A DNA stretch of 64,000 bases, taken from positions 1 through 64,000 of the forward strand of contig JAEUNZ010000026.1 of assembly GCA_016790965.1 (NCBI GenBank). The letters run 5' to 3'. A program made the position numbers and the translations under genes. Of the stretch, positions 13,567 to 21,123 are shown piece by piece. The stretch's first letter is position 1. Every line of letters starts with the position of its first letter. This stretch comes from SSSZ01 sp016790965 (GTDB taxonomy: Bacteria; Pseudomonadota; Gammaproteobacteria; Burkholderiales; Rhodocyclaceae). Under the pieces are notes generated by a model that was not told the origin of the DNA, made no database searches, and was given only the letters and a program-made list of their open reading frames with translations.

Positions 13567-14999
13567 AGCTACTGGAACCTGGAACCGAGGTCGATGGATT
13601 CACGGTGCTCGATTGCATCCACGCGGGTGGAATGGCGCACATCTACCGTGTCGAATATGCCGTGGGACCACCCAATCCAGGGTTCCCGCTGGCCATGAAG
13701 ATCCCGCGCATGACGGCTGGCGATGGCGCGGAGAACATCGTCAGTTTTGAGGTGGAACTGCAAATCCTGCCCACCCTCACCGGGCCGCATGTACCGCGCT
13801 TCGTGGCCGCGGGTGACATGGACCGCCTGCCCTACCTGGTGATGGAGTATGTCCACGGCCCCACGCTGGACCACTGGCTGGAGCAGCCCGAACGCCCATC
13901 GCCCGACACCATCGCCCGCCTGGGCGCCGCCATGGCCCGGGCCGTGCACAGCCTGCACCAGCAGAACGTGTGCCACCTCGATCTCAAGCCGGGCAATGTG
14001 CTGTTCAGCAGCGACGACCATGCCATCCTGCTGGACTTCGGACTCTCCTGCCATTCGCACTACCCGGACCTGTTGGCCGAGGAGCTGCGCAAGGCGGTGG
14101 GATCGCCTGCCTGGATTGCCCCTGAGCAGGTGGTGGGCGTGCGCGGCGACCCGCGCAGCGACATCTTTGCCATCGGCGTCATGCTGTACGAGCTGGCAAC
14201 GGGCGAACTGCCCTTTGGCGCACCCACGACCCAGGGCGGGCTGCGCCAACGCCTCTGGATGACACCCGCCCCTTTGCGCCAGCACCGGCCCGACGTCCCC
14301 GAGTGGCTGCAGGAAGTCATCCTGCGCTGCCTGGAGCCCGAGGCGGACCAGCGGCATCCCTCGGCGGCGCACCTGGCCTTCGACCTGAGCCACCCGGAGC
14401 AGGTGCAGATCACGGCACGCGGCCAGCGCACCCAGGGGCCGGGGGCATGGCGCCACCTCAAGCGCTGGTTCAAGGCCGCAGGCATGCACTACCAACCCAG
14501 CCCGCTGCCCGCACGCCAGATCGACGAAGTACCCATCGTCATGGTGGCCATACCGCATGGGGACGTGACAGACGCCACCCTTTACTCGCTGCGCCAGGCC
14601 GTGGGGCGCTCACTGGGCATACGTCCGGGCGCACGCCTGGCCTGCGTGACCGTGATATCGACCTCCGCCGCCAACCACACCGACAGCGATCGCAGCGAGA
14701 CCTCCGTGCACCGCCACCACCTCACCCGGCTCAAGCAATGGACAGAAGGGCTGGACCTGTCGAACCACAGCGTGAGCTACCACGTGCTCGAATCGAACGA
14801 CGTGGCCCAGGCATTGGTGCGCTACGCCGAGGGCAACCAGGTGAGCATGCTGATTCTGGGTGCCGCAACCCATGGCCTGCACACGCAGCGCGTGGTCTCC
14901 ACCATCCCCATCCGCGTGGCGCGCGATGCGCCGTGCACCGTGCTGCTGGTCAAGCAGTCCCTGCCCTTCGCACAGCTTTCGGCGGAGTACACCGAGTAA
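13563..14999 (+). CDS. Ser/Thr protein kinase fused to a universal stress protein domain
   Basis: 478 residues. An N-terminal Hanks-type kinase (about 10-275) has a divergent Gly loop (IHAGGMAHIYRV), catalytic Lys at 46, HLDLKPGN with Asp140 as base, DFG at 158-160 and APE at 186-188, so it should be active. The HRD motif reads HLD. A linker follows, then a C-terminal UspA-like domain (about 320-465) starting VPIVMVAIP and containing a GAATHG segment before VARDAPCTVLLVKQ. No transmembrane helix, so it is a soluble kinase, unlike PknB types. It overlaps the upstream phosphoesterase gene by 4 bp. Probably a stress- or nucleotide-responsive kinase; substrates unknown. Confidence 0.88.
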   Translation: MKLLEPGTEVDGFTVLDCIHAGGMAHIYRVEYAVGPPNPGFPLAMKIPRMTAGDGAENIVSFEVELQILPTLTGPHVPRFVAAGDMDRLPYLVMEYVHGPTLDHWLEQPERPSPDTIARLGAAMARAVHSLHQQNVCHLDLKPGNVLFSSDDHAILLDFGLSCHSHYPDLLAEELRKAVGSPAWIAPEQVVGVRGDPRSDIFAIGVMLYELATGELPFGAPTTQGGLRQRLWMTPAPLRQHRPDVPEWLQEVILRCLEPEADQRHPSAAHLAFDLSHPEQVQITARGQRTQGPGAWRHLKRWFKAAGMHYQPSPLPARQIDEVPIVMVAIPHGDVTDATLYSLRQAVGRSLGIRPGARLACVTVISTSAANHTDSDRSETSVHRHHLTRLKQWTEGLDLSNHSVSYHVLESNDVAQALVRYAEGNQVSMLILGAATHGLHTQRVVSTIPIRVARDAPCTVLLVKQSLPFAQLSAEYTE

Positions 15000-15137
15000 C
15001 ACCTGGTTGCGATGGCTGCGCCCTTGCAGCCCAAAAATGCTGCACTGCGTAAGCGCATGGTCAGTGCCGGTTTGCAGAATGCGCCGGCCTGCCACGGCAC
15101 CCCGCCGATGGCAAATCCATCCCTAGGAGACTGATTC

Positions 15138-15446
15138 ATGAGCGACCCGGTGGTCCAGAAAATACAGAGCCATCCGAAGTACCTGGAACTGCGCACCAAG
15201 CGCAACCGTCTGGGCATCTTTCTGACCGTGCTGATGCTGGTGGCTTATTACGGCTATATCGCGCTGATTGCATTCGACAAGAAGTTTCTCGCCCAACCCA
15301 TCGGCAGCGGCGTGACCACTCTGGGCATTCCCATCGGCATGGGCGTGATCCTGTTCACCATCGTCATCACCGGCATTTATGTGCGCCGTGCCAACGGCGA
15401 GTTCGATGCACTGACCAAGCAAATTCTCAAAGACGCATCGAAATGA
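15138..15446 (+). CDS. DUF485 family membrane protein (YjcH-like)
   Basis: 102 residues with two transmembrane helices (about 25-48 and 62-84), charged N-terminus and the DUF485 context NPKY/HPKYLELRTKRN near the start and ITGIYVRRANGEFD near the end. Its stop overlaps the actP start by 4 bp, the usual yjcH-actP arrangement in proteobacteria. It is thought to accompany the acetate/glycolate symporter in the inner membrane; its exact function is unknown. The GGAGACTG ribosome-binding site lies just upstream. The 138-bp gap before it (15000-15137) shows no clear terminator or promoter. Confidence 0.88.
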   Translation: MSDPVVQKIQSHPKYLELRTKRNRLGIFLTVLMLVAYYGYIALIAFDKKFLAQPIGSGVTTLGIPIGMGVILFTIVITGIYVRRANGEFDALTKQILKDASK

Positions 15447-17140
15447 ACGCTCTCAAGAAACCAGCCCTTCAAGCGCTGCCACTGCTGGCCCTGCTGACCG
15501 CAGGGGCCGCCCATGCCGCCGGTGGCGATGTGGGCCAGGCGGCCAAACAGGCCACCAACTGGACGGCCATCATCATGTTCGGCATCTTCGTCGCCGGTAC
15601 GCTGTGGATCACGAAGTGGGCCGCTGCCAAGACACGCTCTGCCGCCGATTTCTACACGGCTGGCGGCGGCATCACCGGCTTCCAGAACGGCCTGGCGATC
15701 GCGGGCGACTACATGTCCGCGGCTTCCTTCCTGGGCATCTCGGCGGCCGTGATGGCCACCGGCTACGACGGCCTGATCTACTCCATCGGCTTCCTCGTGG
15801 GCTGGCCCATCATCACCTTCCTGATGGCCGAGCGCCTGCGCAACCTGGGCAAGTTCACCTTCGCCGACGTGGCCTCGTACCGCTTCGCCCAGATGCCGGT
15901 GCGGACCTTTGCCGCCATCTCCTCCCTGGTGGTCGTGGCCTTCTACATGATCGCCCAGATGGTCGGCGCCGGTCAGCTGATCAAGGTGCTCTTCGGCCTC
16001 GAGTACATGTACGCCGAAATCCTGGTGGGTACCATCATGATGATGTACGTGCTCTTCGGCGGCATGACCGCCACCACCTGGGTGCAGATCATCAAGGCCG
16101 TCATGCTCCTGTGTGGCGCGACCTTCATGGCCGTCAGCGTGCTGATGCAGTTTGGCTTCAGCCCCGAGGCCCTGTTCGCCAAGGCGGTCGAAGTGCATAC
16201 CAAGAAGGATGCCATCATGGCTCCGGGCGCCCTCATCAAGGATCCCGTCTCCGCCATTTCCGTCGGCATGGCCCTGATGTTCGGTACCGCCGGCCTGCCC
16301 CACATCCTGATGCGCTTCTTCACCGTGCCGAACGCCAAGGAAGCCCGCAAGTCCGTAGCCTGGGCCACCACCTGGATCGGCTACTTCTACATCCTGACCT
16401 TCATCATCGGCTTCGGCGCCATCACCAACCTGGTCGCTTCCCCCGATTCCATCTTCTATGTCGCGGATGCGACCGGCAAGCTGGGTCTCAAGGGCGGCGG
16501 CAACATGGCTGCGGTGCACCTCTCCAAGGCCGTCGGCGGCGACCTCTTCCTCGGCTTCATCTCGGCCGTGGCCTTCGCCACCATCCTCGCCGTGGTGGCC
16601 GGTCTGACCCTGTCCGGTGCCTCCGCCGTGTCCCACGACTTGTACGCCTCGGTGTTCAAGCATGGTCAGGCGTCTTCCGAAGCCGAACTGCGCGTCTCCA
16701 AGATCACCACCCTGTGCCTCGGCGTTCTGGCGGTGGTTCTCGGGATCGCCTTCGAGAAGGAGAACGTGGCCTACATGGTGATGCTGGCCTTCGTCATTGC
16801 CTGTTCCGGCAACTTCCCGGTGCTCTTCATGTCCGTGCTGTGGAAGAACTGCACCACCAAGGGTGCGGTGGCCGGGGGCTTCGTCGGGCTGATTCTCGCG
16901 GTGACCCTGACCATCGGTTCCGCCAGCGTCTGGGAAGCCGTGATGCACAACCCGAAGGGCTCTGCCTGGTTCCCCTACAACTCCGCCGCCATTTTCTCCA
17001 TGACTGCCGCCTTCGTGACCATCTGGCTGGTGTCCATCCTGGACAACTCCGAGCAGGCCAAGAAGGAGCGGGCGCTCTTCCCGGCACAGCAGTTGCGGTC
17101 CGAAACGGGCCTGGGTGCCGCGTCCGCCTCGGCTCACTGA
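15443..17140 (+). CDS. actP: Cation/acetate symporter ActP (sodium:solute symporter family)
   Basis: 565 residues. A cleavable signal peptide is visible (residues 1-25, ending in HAAGG), as in E. coli ActP, then about 13 membrane helices of the SSS family. Family signatures include DFYTAGGGITGFQNGLAIAG and GDYMSAASFLGISAA near residues 70-105, and FGTAGLPHILMRFFTV near 275-295. It imports acetate and related short carboxylates with Na+. It overlaps DUF485 upstream and ends in a strong terminator. The apparent change from Comamonadaceae-like to Rhodocyclales-like sequence falls in or close to this gene; the ORF itself is intact. Confidence 0.93.
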   Translation: MNALKKPALQALPLLALLTAGAAHAAGGDVGQAAKQATNWTAIIMFGIFVAGTLWITKWAAAKTRSAADFYTAGGGITGFQNGLAIAGDYMSAASFLGISAAVMATGYDGLIYSIGFLVGWPIITFLMAERLRNLGKFTFADVASYRFAQMPVRTFAAISSLVVVAFYMIAQMVGAGQLIKVLFGLEYMYAEILVGTIMMMYVLFGGMTATTWVQIIKAVMLLCGATFMAVSVLMQFGFSPEALFAKAVEVHTKKDAIMAPGALIKDPVSAISVGMALMFGTAGLPHILMRFFTVPNAKEARKSVAWATTWIGYFYILTFIIGFGAITNLVASPDSIFYVADATGKLGLKGGGNMAAVHLSKAVGGDLFLGFISAVAFATILAVVAGLTLSGASAVSHDLYASVFKHGQASSEAELRVSKITTLCLGVLAVVLGIAFEKENVAYMVMLAFVIACSGNFPVLFMSVLWKNCTTKGAVAGGFVGLILAVTLTIGSASVWEAVMHNPKGSAWFPYNSAAIFSMTAAFVTIWLVSILDNSEQAKKERALFPAQQLRSETGLGAASASAH

Positions 17141-17160
17141 CGGTCTTCAGCGCCAGCAAG

Positions 17161-17190
17161 AAACCCGGGCCTCGGCCCGGGTTTTTCGTT
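17161..17190 (+). terminator. Rho-independent terminator after actP
   Basis: AAACCCGGGC, a CTCG loop, GCCCGGGTTT and a T-rich tail, 20 bp past the actP stop. Confidence 0.85.
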
Positions 17191-17233
17191 TTGTTGGGGT
17201 CCCGGCAAGGACGACGACAGAAAGCCCTGGCGC

Positions 17234-17359
17234 CCCTAGTAGTCAGTCCGATAGGTTTACGTGAACGCCGAGGCGCGCATCCGCGCCCGGATCGCGCGAA
17301 GCGAACCGGGATGCGAGGCGGGCCGAACATCGCTGAATCTATGTGACTGACTACTAGGG
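17234..17359. mobile_element. 126-bp MITE-like element with 15-bp perfect terminal inverted repeats
   Basis: CCCTAGTAGTCAGTC at 17234-17248 is perfectly inverted at 17345-17359, with weaker complementarity (ATAG block) continuing inward. The interior is GC-rich and noncoding and has a partial CGCATCC/GGATGCG hairpin. CTAG at both outer ends could be a target duplication, leaving TAGTCAGTC as the true end. No transposase is present. Together with the following sRNA and operator signals it fills the 454-bp gap between actP and the response regulator. Confidence 0.6.
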
Positions 17360-17426
17360 AAGCCAGACGAACGCCATTCCGCGGCACGCAGAAGCGCCAC
17401 GGACGGTGAAATGAAAATGCAGGGGG

Positions 17427-17470
17427 AAAAAAACGGTAGGGGGTATCCAGTGCAGGAGCAGATACCCCCT
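17427..17470 (-). terminator. Terminator hairpin of the candidate sRNA
   Basis: Ten-bp perfect stem and a T7 tract on the minus strand, with no protein gene upstream on that strand. Confidence 0.55.
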
Positions 17471-17519
17471 GAGTCGCGGGGTGAGCCGCAGACTCCTAAG
17501 ACCATAAAGGAGAACAGCG
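17427..17519 (-). ncRNA. Candidate small RNA divergent from the two-component operon
   Basis: Read on the minus strand: a TATATT -10 box at 17531-17526, a hairpin at 17495-17471 (GAGTC and GCGG paired with CCGC and GACTC, one bulge), then immediately a 10-bp stem AGGGGGTATC/GATACCCCCT at 17470-17438 with a 13-base loop, ending in seven T at 17433-17427 after a 4-base spacer. This is two adjacent strong stems plus a terminator, with no coding frame of quality. The start is estimated from the -10 box; a -35 match is poor. Confidence 0.42.
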
Positions 17520-17541
17520 GGGTCTAATATAGCGGCTTACC

Positions 17542-17558
17542 CTTACGCAAATCTTACG
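17542..17558. promoter_or_regulatory. Probable response-regulator operator (11-bp spaced direct repeat)
   Basis: CTTACG is repeated after 5 bases (11-bp period), with a third partial copy (CTTAC) just upstream. Two half-sites 11 bp apart are typical of OmpR/PmrA/QseB-family regulators. It lies about 40 bp before the regulator gene and next to the divergent sRNA -10 box, so it could control both. Confidence 0.45.
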
Positions 17559-17594
17559 CCATAATTATTAACTCAATTCCTGGCGCTCCCTCCC

Positions 17595-18278
17595 ATGCGA
17601 ATTCTGATTGCAGAAGACGATTCCATCATCTCCGACGGCCTGGCGCGCTCCCTGCGGCGCAGCGGCTACGCCATCGACTGCGCCTACAATGGCACCGATG
17701 CTGAAAGTGCCCTGATGACGGGGACTTACGACCTTCTCATCCTCGACCTCGGCCTGCCGCGCCTCTCTGGCCTGGAGGTGCTCAGGCGCCTGAGGGCCAG
17801 GAACTCGCAACTCCCGGTCCTCATCCTTACCGCCCTGGACGGCACCAGCGACCGAGTCAAGGGTCTAGACCTGGGGGCCGACGACTACATGGCCAAACCC
17901 TTCGAACTCCCCGAACTCGAAGCCCGCGTGCGGGCGCTGACGCGGCGCTCCTCGGGTACGGCGCCGGTCATTCAGTGTGGCGAGTTGAGTTACGATCAGG
18001 TGGGACGGGTCGCCCAGATCAAGGGGCAAGCGGTCGAGTTGTCAGCCCGGGAAGTCGGGCTGCTGGAAATTCTCCTCTCCCGGGCGGGGCGCCTGGTGAG
18101 CAAGGATCAACTGGTCGATCACCTCTGCGGTTGGGGCGAGGAGGTCAGCCACAACGCCATCGAGGTCTATGTGCATCGCCTGCGCAAGAAACTGGAGGCC
18201 GGCGGGGTCCGTATCGTGACCGTCCGCGGATTGGGATATTGTCTTGAAAAGCCCCAGGACGACCAGCCCAAGCCCTGA
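17595..18278 (+). CDS. OmpR-family response regulator (QseB/TctD-like)
   Basis: 227 residues. Receiver domain (1-115) with acidic pocket D8/D9, phosphoacceptor D51 in LILDLGLP, T79 and K101. The C-terminal winged-helix DNA-binding domain (about 125-220) has the usual ELSAREVGLLEIL and NAIEVYVHRLRKKL segments. It overlaps the downstream histidine kinase gene by 35 bp, so the pair is co-expressed. By family it regulates transport or envelope genes. Its neighbour actP hints at carboxylate uptake, though a terminator and a mobile element separate them. A likely autoregulatory direct repeat lies upstream. Confidence 0.9.
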   Translation: MRILIAEDDSIISDGLARSLRRSGYAIDCAYNGTDAESALMTGTYDLLILDLGLPRLSGLEVLRRLRARNSQLPVLILTALDGTSDRVKGLDLGADDYMAKPFELPELEARVRALTRRSSGTAPVIQCGELSYDQVGRVAQIKGQAVELSAREVGLLEILLSRAGRLVSKDQLVDHLCGWGEEVSHNAIEVYVHRLRKKLEAGGVRIVTVRGLGYCLEKPQDDQPKP

Positions 18279-19740
18279 CAGCGAGCGCTCGCTCTTTGGC
18301 GAAATCCTGGATTGGATGCTGGCGCCGCTGCTATTCGTCTGGCCCCTCAGCATCGCCATTACCCACTATTTCGCCAGCAACGTCGCTAGTTTTCCCTACG
18401 ACCAGGGGCTGCGCGAGCACGTTGCGACCGTCGCCCGCCAGATCAAGTTCGCCAGCGGCAAACCCGTCATCAATCTGCCGGGATCGGCCCGGGCCTTTTT
18501 GCGTGCCGACGAGACGGATACCGTCTACTTTCACGTCGTCAATCAGGACGGGACGGCCCTCCTGGGCGACAGCGAGCTGCCTGTCCCCACCGCCCTAGAG
18601 TACGAACCCGACCGGGTGGGGGAAATCTTCTTTCGCGATACGGAGTTCAACGGTGAGGAACTGCGCGTTGCCTACAGTTATCTCGCCGACACCAAGTCCC
18701 CCCGCGACCGTTGGGTGCTCATCGAGGTGGGCGAAACTCTGGAAAAACGCACCCAATTGGGCAACAAGATTGTCGCCAGCGTCATCCTCCCGCAATTCAT
18801 CATCATCCCCGTGGCGGTCATCCTGGTATGGTTCGGGCTTTCCCGGGGGCTGCGCCCTCTCAATCGCTTGAGAAAAACCCTGGAGACCCGCGCGCCGGCA
18901 GATCTCTCCCCCATTGCCACCCGCCGTGTGCCCGAGGAACTCGAGCCCCTGGTGGAAGCCTTCAACGATATGCTCGACCGCATGCGCCGTAGCGTCGAAG
19001 TGCAGCAACGCTTCGTCGCCGATGCCTCCCACCAGTTGCGTACTCCCCTCACAGGCCTGAAAACCCAGGCTCAGTTCGCCCTACGGGAAACCGACCCCGA
19101 AACCCTGCGCCACGCCCTCGGGCAGATCGCCGCCGGCGTGGACCGAGCCAGCCGGCTGGTCAATCAACTCCTGACCCTGGCCCGCACCGAAGGCACCGAA
19201 CTGGTCCAGAAGCGACAGGAACCCGTCGACCTCGTGCTTCTGGTGCGCGACCTAGTCGCCGACAGCGTCGGTCGCGCCCTGGAACGGGGTATCGATCTGG
19301 GATTTGAAGCCGTCGATCAGGCCATGGTGATGGGAAATCCAGTGATGCTGCGCGAACTGGCTGCCAATTTGGTGGATAACGCCATCCGCTACACCCCCGA
19401 CCGGGGTCAGGTGACCTGCCGGGTAAAAACCCAGGCCAGCCGAGTCATCCTGGAAATCGAGGACAACGGGATCGGGATCAGTGAAGACGACGCCGAGCTC
19501 GTCTTCGAGCGCTTCTACCGGGTCAATGACGCGGCAAGCGAAGGCAGTGGCCTCGGTCTCGCCATCGTGCGGGAGATTGCCTTGCAGCACGACGCTTCGG
19601 CCAGCCTGCGCCCCAGTTCCAGCGGTATCGGCAGTGTGGCCAAGGTCGTCTTCCCCGCCTGGGTACCCCCGCCGGAGCCCTTGCCACCTCCCGACGACTT
19701 CGCTGAACTGTACCGGCAGTCGCCTCCAGTAGGCAGCTAA
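18244..19740 (+). CDS. Sensor histidine kinase (TctE/QseC-like)
   Basis: 498 residues from a TTG start inside the regulator gene. Two transmembrane helices (about 25-45 and 178-200) bracket a periplasmic sensor of roughly 130 residues of the 2CSK_N type. A HAMP-like segment follows, then the HisKA domain with H263 in ADASHQLRTPL, and a HATPase_c domain with N box (LVDNAIRYTPD), DNGIGI and GSGLGLAIV. All catalytic elements are present. The last 30 residues are proline-rich. It is the partner of the overlapping response regulator. The signal is unknown; TctE-type sensors often respond to carboxylates. Confidence 0.9.
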   Translation: MKSPRTTSPSPDSERSLFGEILDWMLAPLLFVWPLSIAITHYFASNVASFPYDQGLREHVATVARQIKFASGKPVINLPGSARAFLRADETDTVYFHVVNQDGTALLGDSELPVPTALEYEPDRVGEIFFRDTEFNGEELRVAYSYLADTKSPRDRWVLIEVGETLEKRTQLGNKIVASVILPQFIIIPVAVILVWFGLSRGLRPLNRLRKTLETRAPADLSPIATRRVPEELEPLVEAFNDMLDRMRRSVEVQQRFVADASHQLRTPLTGLKTQAQFALRETDPETLRHALGQIAAGVDRASRLVNQLLTLARTEGTELVQKRQEPVDLVLLVRDLVADSVGRALERGIDLGFEAVDQAMVMGNPVMLRELAANLVDNAIRYTPDRGQVTCRVKTQASRVILEIEDNGIGISEDDAELVFERFYRVNDAASEGSGLGLAIVREIALQHDASASLRPSSSGIGSVAKVVFPAWVPPPEPLPPPDDFAELYRQSPPVGS

Positions 19741-19849
19741 GCCCAGGGCGCCGCGTCGGCATAGATGCGGAGCTTTGCCAGACCTCGTTCCCCGCGCTTG
19801 CCATGGCTTGCCCGGCACTGGGCGCATGAGTATAATTCGGCCTCCCTTT

Positions 19850-19925
19850 GGCCAGTTAGCTCAGTTGGTAGAGCAGCGGATTGAAAATCCGCGTGTCCGT
19901 GGTTCGATTCCGCGACTGGCCACCA
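19850..19925 (+). tRNA. tRNA-Phe (GAA)
   Basis: 76 nt including encoded CCA. The acceptor stem GGCCAGT/ACTGGCC is perfect; the D arm has AGCTCAGTTGGTAGAG, the anticodon loop TTGAAAA gives anticodon GAA, and the T arm has GGTTCGATTCC. A terminator follows 10 bp later. The 3' side is an accessory patch of mobile remnants, consistent with a tRNA-proximal insertion site, although no repeat of the tRNA 3' end is seen downstream. Confidence 0.97.
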
Positions 19926-19935
19926 AGATTCCAAA

Positions 19936-19963
19936 AACCAACCTTCCTCGGTTGGTTTTTTTT
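19936..19963 (+). terminator. Rho-independent terminator of tRNA-Phe
   Basis: AACCAACC, a 6-base loop, GGTTGGTT and a run of eight T in total. From here to 20186 I see no gene. Confidence 0.85.
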
Positions 19964-20186
19964 CGCCCATTCCCCCTGCGCCGGCACGGGGGGGCAAGAA
20001 GGGCTGGTTGTCGTGGGTAGCCCGAGGGCTTTACGGGCCTGTGCCGTTGGAACCCGAGCGATCCGACTTGCTTCTTGAAGATTCCTGGCCGGTCGCCATC
20101 GGCCTCTACTCGCCGTGCTGTATCGGTGGCTGGAGTGCCGCTGAGCATTGGGATCTGACCGAACAGATTTTTCGGACGGCGGTGGT

Positions 20187-20751
20187 GTCGTTCCGGCAAA
20201 AGGCCTGCACCGTCGCCCAGGCGGCAGAGAAAAGCGCGGCATAGACCCGGCGGGGCTGCCGGTAAGCCAGGGGCCGCAGTTCGCCAGGCAAGGTGAAGGT
20301 GAGGAGGCAATACTCTGCCGGCACCGAGAGGCGGCGCTGGCGTTCCAGCCAGACTTCAATCTCATGGTGCTGGCAGTGGGGACAGAGCCGATGGCCGCAG
20401 GAATGGGGGATCAGCCGCTGTTCGGCACAATCCGGGCAGGCGTTGCGTCTTGGGGGGCTTGATCAGGTCCGGCATGGCCCAGGGTTTCTTGAGCACGTGC
20501 CTGGTGAAGAACTTGAGGCCGTAGAGGTCGAGTTTGACGGCGCTCCAGGAGTGGGTGCCGATGAGCTCGCTGAAGTACTCGGTGAACTGGGTTTCGGACA
20601 GGGCGTCGATGCGGTAGTCGAAGACTCCGCCCAGGCGCCGGATGGCCCGGGCGTAGGCGTCGATGGTCTTGGGCTGCAGGCCCTTCAGCTTCAGGTGCTT
20701 CAAGTGGCTGTCGTACTGCCGGGCGAAGGCCGGGGGAAAGTCGTGCGTCAT
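20187..20751 (-). pseudogene. Remnant of tyrosine recombinase N-terminus joined to IS91-family transposase N-terminus
   Basis: From ATG at 20751 the minus strand encodes about 105 residues of a SAM-like recombinase N-terminal domain (GLQPKTIDAYARAIRRL, later FTRHVLKKPW and IKPPKTQRLP). The catalytic domain with R-H-R-Y is missing. The frame then shifts, and a second frame carries an IS91-type zinc-binding segment (an HSCGHRLCPHC-like cluster) and PAEYCLLTFTLPGELRPLAYRQ, ending near 20187 without the YxxxY nickase core. IS91-group elements often carry such a recombinase beside the transposase, so this is a doubly deleted relic. It is not functional. Confidence 0.72.
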
Positions 20752-20862
20752 GCTGGTTTATCCTCGCGAAGTGTTGCAGAATCGGCTCCATCACCATGAG
20801 GGAGCCGAGATGCAGGATAAGTCAGCGTCGGGCGGCGGCGGGGGGCTCCGCGGAGCGGCTTC

Positions 20863-20926
20863 GTTCAACTAATCCATCGAGAGGGACCGTCGCGAAAAGC
20901 CGCGCCGGCCCCTCATGTCAAACGTT
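20863..20926. other. Integron attC-like recombination site 1
   Basis: Starts with GTTCAAC, a perfect RYYYAAC core, and ends at AAACGTT. The arms form an imperfect palindrome: CATCGAGAGGGACCG on the left against GGCCCCTCATG on the right, with CGCG near the centre. The right arm ending CATGTCAAACGTT is typical of betaproteobacterial attC sites. The R' core (GTTRRRY) is interrupted right after GTT by the 157-bp inverted-repeat element; removing that element restores GTTAGAG. Confidence 0.55.
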
Positions 20927-21083
20927 GAGGCTGTAGAAAAACCCGTTCTACAAATGGTGTCGAAAATTTCAGCAGAAACGACCGTCAGAATCGCTTCAGA
21001 ATCGCCGATCACGCCTTTCCGAAGGCTTTGCGTACCCCCATATTTGCCTCTCGTGAGCAAGCGAGGGGTTTTTCTACACCCTC
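20927..21083. mobile_element. 157-bp MITE-like element inserted in an attC core
   Basis: Terminal repeats GAGGCTGTAGAAAAACCC (20927-20944) and its inverse at 21066-21083 match at 17 of 18 positions. The interior is short, AT-richer and lacks a transposase. GTT (or CGTT) flanks both ends as a likely target duplication. The ends resemble those of transposase-bearing IS elements, so this is probably a non-autonomous derivative. The stretch 20752-21100 holds only this element and the attC site. Confidence 0.62.
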
Positions 21084-21123
21084 GTTAGAGGTCTCATTCC
21101 CATGAAATCGTCTATGAAGAAGC

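Noticed and set aside
17257..17505. 82-residue minus-strand ORF
   Set aside because: Covers the terminal-repeat element and the sRNA hairpins; no start signal and no plausible protein.
20869..21060. 63-residue minus-strand ORF
   Set aside because: Runs through the attC-like site and inverted-repeat element; translation of repeat ends, not a gene.
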